DNA of 64,000 nucleotides from Ligilactobacillus araffinosus DSM 20653 (GTDB taxonomy: Bacteria; Bacillota; Bacilli; Lactobacillales; Lactobacillaceae), in the NCBI RefSeq assembly GCF_001435375.1, contig NZ_AYYZ01000002.1, positions 1-64,000 on the forward strand. The letters are read 5' to 3'. Position 1 is the first letter of the stretch. The number at the start of each line of letters is the position of its first letter. The notes beneath the pieces are model-generated. The model had not been told where the DNA came from, made no database searches, and saw only the letters and a list, made by a program, of their open reading frames with translations. Made by a program: the position numbers and the translations under genes. Positions 53,973-62,619 of the stretch are shown piece by piece.

Positions 53973-55208
53973 ATGTTAATTAAAAACGTTAAGTTAGCGG
54001 AAAAAAATGAGAATGTCGATTTGCGAATCGAAGATGGAAAATTTATCGCGATTCAAGCGGAATTAAAACCGAATGAAAATGAACAGGTGATTGACGGAAA
54101 TGGAAACTTAGTTTTACCTCCGTACATAGACTCACACGTTCACTTGGATACAACTATGACGGCTGGTCAGCCACGTTGGAACGAGACTGGGACGTTATTT
54201 GAAGGGATCAACATTTGGTCTGAACGCAAAGAAACGTTATCAATTGAAGATGTTAAGGAACGGGCTAAAAAGGCAATTCGGCGGCAAGTTGCAAATGGAA
54301 TTCAGATTGTGCGAAGTCATGTGGATGTAACCGATCCGCAATTAACGGCTTTAAAGGCATTGCTTGAAGTTAAGGAAGAAATGCAGGATATTGTAGAATT
54401 GCAATTGGTTGCCTTTCCGCAAGAAGGAATTTTATCATTTCCGCATGGAAAAGAGTTGATGGAAGAAGCCGTTAAGATGGGCGTGGATGCGCTAGGCGGT
54501 ATTCCTCATTATGAATTTACCCGTGAATACGGGGTTGAATCATTGCATTTTATTGCTGATTTGGCTGCTAAAAATGACTTATTGATCGATGTTCACTGTG
54601 ATGAAATTGATGATCCGCAAGCGCGGGGATTGGAAACCTTAGCAACTTTGGCCTATGAAACTGGATTGGGCGACAAAGTAACTGCCAGTCACACAACGGC
54701 GATGGGATCATACAACGATGCCTATACGTTCAAATTATTTAAGCTGCTTAAACTTTCGCATATTAATTTTGTTGCTAATCCATTGGTTAATACGCATTTA
54801 GGCGGTCGGTTCGATACATATCCTAAACGGCGGGGAATGACCCGCGTTAAGGAATTACGGGATGCTGGAATCAATGTTTCGTTTGGGGAGGATGACATTA
54901 AAGATCCATGGTATCCAATGGGTGACGGCAATATGCTTGACCCGGTATATATGGGAATGGTCGTTGGTCATATGATGGGCTATACTGAATTGAAAAATGC
55001 TTATCAGTTTGTCACGACGAATGCGGCCAAAACATTGCATATTACCGATCATTATGGCATTGAAGTTGGTAAACCAGCAAACTTCTTGATCGTTAATGGT
55101 CCAAATTTCTATGATGTACTAAATCAACATGCTGAAGTTTTATATTCAGTTCGAAATGGAAAAGTTTTAGTTGAAACTCAACCTAAAAATGTGCATCTTA
55201 ATTTCTAA
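53973..55208 (+). CDS. codA: Cytosine deaminase
   Basis: Deaminates cytosine to uracil. 411 residues, amidohydrolase fold. Metal ligands are His55 and His57 (DSHVHLD), His208 and the catalytic Glu211 (HCDEIDD), His240 (TASHTTAMGS) and Asp307 in FGEDDIKDPWYPMG. The corresponding stretch in E. coli CodA reads GHDD, so here Glu stands next to the metal Asp where that enzyme has His. It uses a ribosome site (AGAGGA) located at the end of codB. No other pyrimidine gene is adjacent. Confidence 0.93.
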   Translation: MLIKNVKLAEKNENVDLRIEDGKFIAIQAELKPNENEQVIDGNGNLVLPPYIDSHVHLDTTMTAGQPRWNETGTLFEGINIWSERKETLSIEDVKERAKKAIRRQVANGIQIVRSHVDVTDPQLTALKALLEVKEEMQDIVELQLVAFPQEGILSFPHGKELMEEAVKMGVDALGGIPHYEFTREYGVESLHFIADLAAKNDLLIDVHCDEIDDPQARGLETLATLAYETGLGDKVTASHTTAMGSYNDAYTFKLFKLLKLSHINFVANPLVNTHLGGRFDTYPKRRGMTRVKELRDAGINVSFGEDDIKDPWYPMGDGNMLDPVYMGMVVGHMMGYTELKNAYQFVTTNAAKTLHITDHYGIEVGKPANFLIVNGPNFYDVLNQHAEVLYSVRNGKVLVETQPKNVHLNF

Positions 55209-55243
55209 TTATTTCCAAAAAGCTTTAAATTTTTTGAGAAATC

Positions 55244-55272
55244 TTGACAAAGCAAGCAAGATTATCAATAAT
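55244..55272 (+). promoter_or_regulatory. glf promoter
   Basis: Consensus TTGACA (55244-55249), 17-nt spacer, AATAAT (55267-55272), 60 nt before the ATG. Confidence 0.75.
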
Positions 55273-55332
55273 TACTTAGTATTACATTAGTCTTGATAAG
55301 TGAAAAAACAATAACGAAGGAGATTTAACTCA

Positions 55333-56448
55333 ATGACAAATTATTTAGTTGTTGGTGCCGGCCTTTTTGGCGCAACATTTGCTCATGAAGCAGCTAAACG
55401 CGGTCACAAAGTTCACGTAATCGAAAAACGGGACCACATCGCAGGTAATATTTATACAAAGGAAGTTGATGGAATTCAAGTTCATCAATATGGAGCTCAC
55501 ATTTTCCATACTTCAAAGAAGGAAATTTGGGACTATGTAAACCAGTTTGCTGAATTTAACCGTTACACAAACAGCCCAATTGCAAACTTCCATGGCGAAA
55601 TTTACAACATGCCATTTAACATGAATACTTTCAACAAGCTTTGGGGCGTAATCACACCTGAAGAAGCTGAAAAGAAAATTGAAGAACAACGGGCAGTCTT
55701 GAACGGCAAGCGGCCAGAAAACTTGGAAGAACAAGCTATCTCACTTGTTGGAACGGACATTTACAAGAAGCTTGTTAAGGAATATACTGAAAAACAATGG
55801 GGTCGGGATGCAAAGGAACTACCACCGTTCATCATCAAGCGGCTCCCAGTTCGGTTTACATACGATAACAATTATTTTAACGATACATATCAAGGAATTC
55901 CAATCGGCGGTTACACGCAAATCGTTGAGAAGATGTTAGATGATGACAATATCACGGTTGAAACAAACACCGACTTCTTCGACAAGAAGAATGAATACTT
56001 GAAGGATTACGATAAGGTCGTTTTCACCGGAATGATCGATCAGTTCTTTGACTACAAGTTAGGTGAATTGGAATACCGGAGCTTGCGATTTGAAACCGAG
56101 GAACTCGATGTTGACAATTATCAAGGAAATGCCGTTGTTAACTATACAGATAAGGAAACGCCTTACACTCGGATCATTGAACACAAGCACTTTGAATTTG
56201 GGAGGGGTGACAAGGGTAAGACAGTCATTACCAAGGAATACCCTGCAACATGGCACCGTGGTGACGAGCCATACTACCCAATCAATGATTCCAAGAACAA
56301 CGCATTGTACAAGAAGTACGTTGAACTTGCTCAAAACGAAGCTGACAATGTCATCTTTGGCGGTCGGTTAGGTCAATACCGTTACTACAATATGGACCAA
56401 GTTATTGGTGCTGCTTTAGTAACTGTCGAACAAGAATTTGGAAAATAA
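55333..56448 (+). CDS. glf: UDP-galactopyranose mutase
   Basis: Flavoenzyme that converts UDP-galactopyranose to UDP-galactofuranose, the donor of galactofuranose for surface glycans. 371 residues, standard length. The dinucleotide-binding GAGLFG (8-13), HQYGAHIFHTS (active-site loop), NRYTNSPIA and the C-terminal GRLGQYRYYNMDQVIGAAL all match the family. It is the best evidence here for a galactofuranose-containing surface polymer and is followed after a terminator by a flippase gene. Confidence 0.96.
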   Translation: MTNYLVVGAGLFGATFAHEAAKRGHKVHVIEKRDHIAGNIYTKEVDGIQVHQYGAHIFHTSKKEIWDYVNQFAEFNRYTNSPIANFHGEIYNMPFNMNTFNKLWGVITPEEAEKKIEEQRAVLNGKRPENLEEQAISLVGTDIYKKLVKEYTEKQWGRDAKELPPFIIKRLPVRFTYDNNYFNDTYQGIPIGGYTQIVEKMLDDDNITVETNTDFFDKKNEYLKDYDKVVFTGMIDQFFDYKLGELEYRSLRFETEELDVDNYQGNAVVNYTDKETPYTRIIEHKHFEFGRGDKGKTVITKEYPATWHRGDEPYYPINDSKNNALYKKYVELAQNEADNVIFGGRLGQYRYYNMDQVIGAALVTVEQEFGK

Positions 56449-56470
56449 TTGATTTGAAAATAAAATTAAG

Positions 56471-56508
56471 GAAGAGAGTAGGTGGGCTTACCGCGCTCTC
56501 TTCTTTTA
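56471..56508 (+). terminator. Terminator between glf and the flippase
   Basis: GAAGAGAG pairs with CTCTCTTC, enclosing a smaller GTGG/CCGC stem, then TTTTA. Confidence 0.75.
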
Positions 56509-56519
56509 TAGGTGATTAG

Positions 56520-57938
56520 ATGAAAGTTTTAAAGAATTACTTATATAATGCTGGGTACCAGATTTTGGCCTTGATTGTACCGTTGATTACGGCACCGTAC
56601 ATCAGCCGTGTTCTTCATCCGGCGGGGGTTGGGTACAATGCATATACCAACTCAATTATTCAGTATTTCGTATTGATGGCTGATTTAGGGATTGCGATGT
56701 ATGGTCAACGGGAAATTGCCTATGTGCGTGAAGATCCGAAGAAAATGTCGCAAACGTTCTGGGAAATTCAATGCTTGAAGTTCTTTACAACGACATTTGC
56801 GTATTTTGTATTCGTAATTTTTCTGCATGTTTATGATCGTTATACGATTTTTTTATGGATTCAATCATTGAATGTTATTGGAGCCGCTCTTGACGTATCA
56901 TGGTTATATCAAGGGGTTGAGGACTTTAAACGAACCGTATTACGAAATACATTAGTTAGATTATTGACGTTAGCATTAATTTTTATTTTAATTAAAAAGC
57001 CAAGCGATGTAGGCCTTTATATTTTTATTAATGCATTTTCTAATGTGCTAGGAAACTTAACTTTATGGCCACATTTGCGAAAAATGCTTGTTCCAATAAA
57101 GTTCACGTCAATTCATATTTGGCATCATTTATGGCCGACAATTGGTTTATTTATTCCGCAGATTGCAACGTCAGTTTATTTGCAACTGAATAAAACAATG
57201 CTTGGGGTTATGATGGGAACTAAATATTCCGGATTTTATCAAAATTCTGATAACTTAGTTAAAATGGTTTTATCACTAGCTACGTCTTTAGGTACAGTAA
57301 TGTTACCGCATATGTCGGCGGCGTTTGTGAAAGGCGATAAAGAAAAGATGCATCAAATGTTATATAAATCATTTGATATTCTTTCAATTTTAGCATTTGC
57401 AATGACGTTTGGAATTGCAGCAATTTCAACGAATCTAGCCCCCTTTTTCTATGGGAAAGGGTTCTGGCCGGTTGGTCCTGCAATGATGATCGAATCACTA
57501 GTTATTATTTTAATTGCTTGGAGTAATACAATTGGAAGACAGTATCTTGTTCCAACTAATCAAGTAAAGAAATTTACAACTTCAATTGTCTTAGGCGCTG
57601 TTTTTAACTTTGTAGCAAACTTTATTTTTATTGATTTTTGGGGACTTAATGGAGCAATGTGGGCAACGGTCGCTTCAGAGGCGGTGGTGACTGGTTATCA
57701 AATGTGGGCCGTACGTAAGCAAATTCACTTTACGGAAATGTTTAAAAATACATTTAAGTATTTAGTTGCTGGCGTTGTAATGTTTATTCCCGTTTATTTA
57801 ATGAATATTAAACTGCATACAAGTATAATTACTTTGGCGTTAGAAGTGATCACCGGGGTCATTATTTATATAGTAATGATTTTAATCTTAAAACCCACAA
57901 GTTTGGATTTTATTTTTAAAATGGTAAAGAAAAAGTAG
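56520..57938 (+). CDS. Polysaccharide flippase (MVF/Wzx-type)
   Basis: Moves undecaprenyl-linked oligosaccharides to the outer face. 472 residues with about fourteen membrane segments. The N-terminal NYLYNAGYQILALIVPLITA and PYISRVLHPAGVGYNAYTNS are typical of the Wzx branch, as is the loop LYQGVEDFKRTV. It lies next to glf, the usual neighbour in EPS or wall-polysaccharide loci, but no polymerase (Wzy) or priming transferase is present nearby. Confidence 0.9.
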   Translation: MKVLKNYLYNAGYQILALIVPLITAPYISRVLHPAGVGYNAYTNSIIQYFVLMADLGIAMYGQREIAYVREDPKKMSQTFWEIQCLKFFTTTFAYFVFVIFLHVYDRYTIFLWIQSLNVIGAALDVSWLYQGVEDFKRTVLRNTLVRLLTLALIFILIKKPSDVGLYIFINAFSNVLGNLTLWPHLRKMLVPIKFTSIHIWHHLWPTIGLFIPQIATSVYLQLNKTMLGVMMGTKYSGFYQNSDNLVKMVLSLATSLGTVMLPHMSAAFVKGDKEKMHQMLYKSFDILSILAFAMTFGIAAISTNLAPFFYGKGFWPVGPAMMIESLVIILIAWSNTIGRQYLVPTNQVKKFTTSIVLGAVFNFVANFIFIDFWGLNGAMWATVASEAVVTGYQMWAVRKQIHFTEMFKNTFKYLVAGVVMFIPVYLMNIKLHTSIITLALEVITGVIIYIVMILILKPTSLDFIFKMVKKK

Positions 57939-57968
57939 TTTTGCAGCACTTAAAGGTATTAATCTTTT

Positions 57969-58000
57969 AGTCAAGCTTAAATTTAAGGCTTGGCTTTTTA
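57969..58000 (+). terminator. Terminator after the flippase
   Basis: AGTCAAGCTT pairs with AAGGCTTGGCT through wobble pairs, followed by a T run. Confidence 0.65.
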
Positions 58001-58122
58001 ATTTTGATTAATTTATTTTTTGCCGTATCTATAAAATAATTTTATTGGATAGTAATTATTACTTTATATTAATTAATTTAGTGTTATCATACTTTACGAA
58101 ATATTTTTTAGGAGATGTTAAT

Positions 58123-59211
58123 ATGAACTTTTATCAACTATTGCAATTAGGACCGCAACAGTTGAAACAACAAATATTAGAAGAAAAAGATTTACATCGG
58201 CGAAATTACTTAAGGTTTATTCTTTTTTTTAGAAGCTTTTTAATTGTATGTTTTGCATTGATCTTTGTAATTGGAGCCACGCTACTTTTTGGGAAGGGCA
58301 ATTCAAGTGTAGCAGTCGGCTTTTTCTGTCTGTTACTTCAATCAAGGTTTGTAAATTACGGCTATAACATCTTTTCTAGTATATTTAACATGTTTTTGAT
58401 CAGTGTAATTGTGGCATTTGATAGTTTATTGGCTCCTAAAGCTAATCCTTTTTTAGGATTCGTTCTTAATTTTGGATTTTTGTTATTCATTATTTTTGTA
58501 ACTTGTGATAATCCAAAAATGGGAAATGTTGCTGTTTACGTGGATACCTATTTGTTTTCAACATTTTTGCCTCCTCAAAACATAAGAGAAGTCCATTTAA
58601 GATTTATTGAAGTTGCCATTGGTTTTGTGATTTGCAGTATTATTTTTATTGTCCATCATGCTAATCAAAATAAAGATGTAAAGTTTAGAGACGTTTTAAA
58701 ACATTTTTCTTTAAAGAATAAGGTCACCCAGTGGCAATTAAGGTTAGCATTTGGAATTAGCTTGGTGTTGTTTATTGGACAATTTTGCAAACTTCCGCGT
58801 TATTTTTGGTTAGGAATATCAGCACTTTCGATTTTATCGATATATGAGCCTGAAAGTAAAAAAATTCGGCATGTTAATATTAACAACCGGGTTTTAGAGA
58901 GAATATTTGGGATTGTAATTGGCTCATTGCTGTTTGGTGTAATTTATACGATTTTCCCGGCAAAGTTTAATATTTTAATTGGACCATTAGGTGGACTTTT
59001 TGTTGGCTTTTCAGCAACATATCGCTGGTCAACAGTTTTCAACTGTTTAGGGGCATTGATGATGGCAACATCTCTATATGGTGCGAATGCAAGTATTATT
59101 TTGAGAATTTTTAATAACATTTTAGGATGTATAGTAACAGTTATTTTTATGCTAGTAATAAAAAAGTTGGTTGCTTTTTATCAGAAAGGACATACTAATT
59201 CTAAAGTCTAA
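58123..59211 (+). CDS. FUSC-family membrane protein
   Basis: 362 residues from the ATG at 58123, which has an AGGAG site 8 nt upstream; an in-frame ATG at 58045 has no such site. The sequence has two blocks of about four membrane segments separated by a cytosolic linker. The second block (RLAFGISLVLFIGQFCKLPRY, then YFWLGISALSIL) is characteristic of the fusaric-acid-resistance-like (FUSC) family, which includes aromatic-acid exporters. Substrate unknown. Transcribed alone, ending in a bidirectional terminator. Confidence 0.75.
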   Translation: MNFYQLLQLGPQQLKQQILEEKDLHRRNYLRFILFFRSFLIVCFALIFVIGATLLFGKGNSSVAVGFFCLLLQSRFVNYGYNIFSSIFNMFLISVIVAFDSLLAPKANPFLGFVLNFGFLLFIIFVTCDNPKMGNVAVYVDTYLFSTFLPPQNIREVHLRFIEVAIGFVICSIIFIVHHANQNKDVKFRDVLKHFSLKNKVTQWQLRLAFGISLVLFIGQFCKLPRYFWLGISALSILSIYEPESKKIRHVNINNRVLERIFGIVIGSLLFGVIYTIFPAKFNILIGPLGGLFVGFSATYRWSTVFNCLGALMMATSLYGANASIILRIFNNILGCIVTVIFMLVIKKLVAFYQKGHTNSKV

Positions 59212-59212
59212 T

Positions 59213-59249
59213 AAAAAATTCCACGACTTAATAGTCATGGAATTTTTTT
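59213..59249. terminator. Terminator after the FUSC gene
   Basis: AAAAATTCCACGACT pairs with AGTCATGGAATTTTT (one mismatch), loop TAAT. Confidence 0.85.
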
Positions 59250-59565
59250 AATTATGTAAAGCAATTAATTTCATGGCTATGAAAAGCCAGAAATAGTCGT
59301 ATATGATTCGAATAGTCAAATTGTTAAGAGATATTAAAAATAATAAATAAAAGATATTTATGGGGGGATTTGTATTTTAGATGTTACAATAATCTTGAGT
59401 GATTTATTCAATCAAAACAAATCTAGGGGAATTTTAATAAAATTAAAAAGAGGTATTTTTTGTCTCTAGCATATCAGTTGTCTGTGTAAGCAGTAGTAAA
59501 GTTAGATACGGTAGTAGCCTTTAGCGGTTACAGGAAGTTCATCAAAGATGATTCAATTTACAATT
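59250..59565. other. Gene-free stretch before the LPxTG remnant
   Basis: About 315 bases of AT-rich sequence with short in-frame Ser-rich fragments broken by stops. It is probably the decayed 5' part of the pseudogene that follows. Confidence 0.4.
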
Positions 59566-59780
59566 TTAAATAACTCATCATCAGCAGTAAATCAGGTTCA
59601 AGCAGCAAAGTATCAAGCAAGAAGGCTGTTGTAACAGGCGCACGTCATAATAGTGAATCAGAAAAAGTTTTAGGTTATAGTCATGGAATTTCACAAACTA
59701 GTGAAGCCACAGCTGCATTATAATTCTTTGGGCAACAGCAGGAGCAATCATATGGAAACGCAACTAAGATAGTTAATTAA
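59566..59780 (+). pseudogene. 3' remnant of a Ser-rich LPxTG-anchored protein
   Basis: One frame reads SSKSGSSSKVSSKKAVVTGA then HNSESEKVLGYSHG then ISQTSEATAAL and a TAA. A neighbouring frame continues from the same place with ILWATAGAIIWKRN and TAA (about 59729-59773). Together they form a sortase tail: a degenerate ISQTSE where LPQTGE is expected, a hydrophobic helix, and a basic end. The frameshift and lost motif show a decayed cell-wall protein, similar in composition to the Ser-rich protein at 62620. Confidence 0.65.
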
Positions 59781-59846
59781 AATAGTAAGAAAAAGGACAT
59801 AGTCGGTTAGCTACATCTTTTTTGTATTCTTTAAAAATAGAGAAAA

Positions 59847-60917
59847 ATGAAATCAAAAAATATTAAATTTATATTAATAATTATCACAATATTAGGATCA
59901 ATTTTTTTTAGAAATGATTTAATTAAAGGTTCATCGATAAATAAAAATGAAATAACAGATCAAAATGGAATCTTATTAGACATTGCAAGATGTCCTTTAA
60001 GTAAGCAAGAAATTGAGAAAGTAATTAATCAAATTAATTCGAAAAAATTTAGTTACGTTATTTTACATTTAAATGATGATGAACACGTAGCTTTTCAAAC
60101 AAAAATGTTAAAAAATGAAGATAGTAAAAACGTTTTAAGTAAAAAAGATTTAAAAGAAATTACTAAAGATGCCAACCAACATGGGTTAACATTGATTCCA
60201 GATTTTGATACTCCGGGGCATTGTAAGGCGTTAATAAAGCTATTAAAAAAACATAGCCCTAAATTAGCTCATAAAATTTGTCTGAATTCAAATACATTAA
60301 ATTATACCAAGAGCGCTACCATAAAGTTTATTAAACAAATTAATGGCGAGTTAAGCAATGCATGCGCAAATCAAAATACACGTTATATATTACTAGGTGG
60401 TGATGAAGTTGCAGCTAACGAGAATAATAATCATGCATTAATGAAATATTTTAATGAGCTAAATGCATTTGAAAATCGTCACGGCTTTCGAACCATCGTA
60501 TGGAACGATTCGATTTTAAAAAATAATAATTTGAATAATAAAATAGTAGTAGCGTATTGGGCACAGGGGGGAGGAAATACTTCAAAAAAAATATTACAAA
60601 AAGAGTATGACAATCGAGCAAATGTTACTAATTTAATTGATCATCCATTAATTAATGCTAATGCGGGATATAATTATTTTAATTTAGATAATCTTGGTAA
60701 TTTAAATTACATTACAAATTTTATCAATCGGTTGAATTCAAGTGCGGGAAAAAACTTTGACTTAATCAATCCGCAGACGCTAACGAATGATCCGGATTGC
60801 TATCAACGAGAAATAAAAAGCAGCGGACGCTTGATTTGTTTATGGGGAGATAAGAATTCAAAAATTAAAATCAATCAGTTGCTGTACTTAATTAAAAAAA
60901 TAAATACGATACAATAA
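59847..60917 (+). CDS. Dispersin-B-like GH20 beta-hexosaminidase, secreted or anchored
   Basis: 356 residues: an N-terminal signal anchor (about 7-21) then a GH20 barrel. The catalytic pair is Asp186-Glu187 in LLGGDEVAAN. Other family landmarks are GILLDIARCPLS (41-52), VILHLNDDEHVAF (71-83), LIPDFDTPGHCKAL (116-129), IVWND (217-221) and CLWGD (331-335). The short single-domain layout and the LDIAR start resemble dispersin B, which hydrolyses poly-beta-1,6-GlcNAc biofilm matrix. No pga/ica genes are in the window. The ribosome site is weak (AGAG before the ATG). Codons are very AT-rich. An alternative role is trimming GlcNAc from wall or EPS glycans. Confidence 0.82.
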   Translation: MKSKNIKFILIIITILGSIFFRNDLIKGSSINKNEITDQNGILLDIARCPLSKQEIEKVINQINSKKFSYVILHLNDDEHVAFQTKMLKNEDSKNVLSKKDLKEITKDANQHGLTLIPDFDTPGHCKALIKLLKKHSPKLAHKICLNSNTLNYTKSATIKFIKQINGELSNACANQNTRYILLGGDEVAANENNNHALMKYFNELNAFENRHGFRTIVWNDSILKNNNLNNKIVVAYWAQGGGNTSKKILQKEYDNRANVTNLIDHPLINANAGYNYFNLDNLGNLNYITNFINRLNSSAGKNFDLINPQTLTNDPDCYQREIKSSGRLICLWGDKNSKIKINQLLYLIKKINTIQ

Positions 60918-61017
60918 TTGTTTTTAATTTAATATACAGTATTATAGTAATAGTGAAGATTTATTTTATATAAAAATATTTATAACATATAACCTTCGGT
61001 CGGGAGTGTAAGGGATA

Positions 61018-62394
61018 ATGTTGGATTCAGTGTCTTCGATTGTAAGATTACTAAATGTTATTTTCTTTTATGTACTTTTTTTTGCTCAAAATTTTTCAAC
61101 TATAAAGAATTTAAAAACTAGAAGAATTTTAAAGTTATTTTTTTCTGTTAGTATAATGTTGATTGTTCAATTATTAATTGAAAGGTTTTCAGTAAGATAT
61201 TTATTGTTACTATGTTCGCCAGTAATTATAATTCTATTTTTAATTGTAATTACATATTTTTGCTTACGACAGGATAGTGAAGCTAATCTAAAATTAAAGA
61301 TTAATGTTTTATTATCAGCTAGTAATTTTATTGCAATTCAGTTCTTCTGTGCTTTTTTGGACAATTCATTAGCAATTTTAATTCGACATTTCAATAGTCA
61401 CCAGGCTATTTTAATATTAGTTTTCCATAATGTCATTGAAGGTGCATTATCGCTGATTATCGGATTAATTTCTGGTAAATTTTATAACGTTGGTCAAGTT
61501 ACTGATAAAAAATTTGATAATCAAATTTATAAAATTGTGATTGGGACATTTATTATTATGTTTGGCTCAATGACAACTTATATGTTGATTCAACGCTTGC
61601 ATAATTATATTGAAAGTTTTCTTTTCTTATTTTTGATTCAGTTGTTTGTTTTTTGGTTGCTATATTTTTTGATTAGTTGGTATAAAAATGGTCAAATTCG
61701 GAATAGATTGATAACCGAACAACTGGATAATTTAAAAAATTATACTAATTACTTAGAGCGTGAACAACGTAAATTACGAAAGTTTAAGCATGATTATCAG
61801 AATTTACTATTAAGTTTAGAAGAAAATTTAAAAACAACAAATTCTACTGATGCTGAAAAATATATTCAAACGTTTAAAGAATACTGTGATAGTTATATTA
61901 ATAAAAAAGAAAGTTTATGGATATTTAATGATTTTGATAACATTAAAACACCGTATTTAAAGAGTATTTTGATTAATAAAACGTTTCAAGCAATTGAAAA
62001 AAAAATTCAAGTTCATTTTGAATGTCGTTATGATATTAACCAGATTGCAATGGAACCATATGATTTAGTTCGAATTATTGGGATTACATATGATAATGCA
62101 ATTGAAGCTGTCGAATCTCTTGCTCAAAAAGATAGATTAATTAATATCATGATATACAAATGTGAAAATCAAATCGAAATAACCTTTTCTAATCCGGTGT
62201 TAGAAAAACATGACTTGGCAAAGCTAGAACAAGAGGGAGTAACAAGTAAAAAAGGACATACTGGTTTTGGTATTGCGAATATTAAGGAAATTATTGGAAA
62301 TTATTCGAATGTTTTAGTAAATTACCAAGAAAGAAATAACTATTTTACTGTTCAATTTGTTATTATGAATAAAATTAAAAAAGATGATATTTAA
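61018..62394 (+). CDS. Orphan AgrC-like sensor histidine kinase (HPK10, GHKL ATPase)
   Basis: 458 residues. Six to seven membrane segments (about 1-220) form the peptide-sensing part. A coiled-coil leads to the H-box KFKHDYQNLLLSLEEN with His258, the N-box GITYDNAIEAVE (Asn360) and the G-box KKGHTGFGIANIK (412-424). This is the HPK10/AgrC type used for peptide quorum sensing with an AgrA-like LytTR regulator. No response regulator, signal peptide precursor or processing protease is next to it in the window, so it is an orphan here. Confidence 0.88.
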   Translation: MLDSVSSIVRLLNVIFFYVLFFAQNFSTIKNLKTRRILKLFFSVSIMLIVQLLIERFSVRYLLLLCSPVIIILFLIVITYFCLRQDSEANLKLKINVLLSASNFIAIQFFCAFLDNSLAILIRHFNSHQAILILVFHNVIEGALSLIIGLISGKFYNVGQVTDKKFDNQIYKIVIGTFIIMFGSMTTYMLIQRLHNYIESFLFLFLIQLFVFWLLYFLISWYKNGQIRNRLITEQLDNLKNYTNYLEREQRKLRKFKHDYQNLLLSLEENLKTTNSTDAEKYIQTFKEYCDSYINKKESLWIFNDFDNIKTPYLKSILINKTFQAIEKKIQVHFECRYDINQIAMEPYDLVRIIGITYDNAIEAVESLAQKDRLINIMIYKCENQIEITFSNPVLEKHDLAKLEQEGVTSKKGHTGFGIANIKEIIGNYSNVLVNYQERNNYFTVQFVIMNKIKKDDI

Positions 62395-62406
62395 GTGTAA
62401 GTTAAA

Positions 62407-62450
62407 TTAAAGACAGTTGCCGATGGTTAAATTGAGAACTGTCTTTTAAT
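62407..62450 (+). terminator. Terminator after the kinase
   Basis: TAAAGACAGTT pairs with AACTGTCTTTTAA over an 18-nt loop; weak T run. Confidence 0.65.
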
Positions 62451-62619
62451 TTTATTAAAAATGTGAAAAATATGAATTATTTTAGCAAACTTAATAATCA
62501 TAATTGATAAAAAAGTCATAAAAAGTTCTTGATTTTTTAATATAAGGTTTACAAATTAATTTTCGTTTGTTAAGGTTATACTGACATTTGTCATAAAAGA
62601 ATTAAGGAGTGAAAATGAA

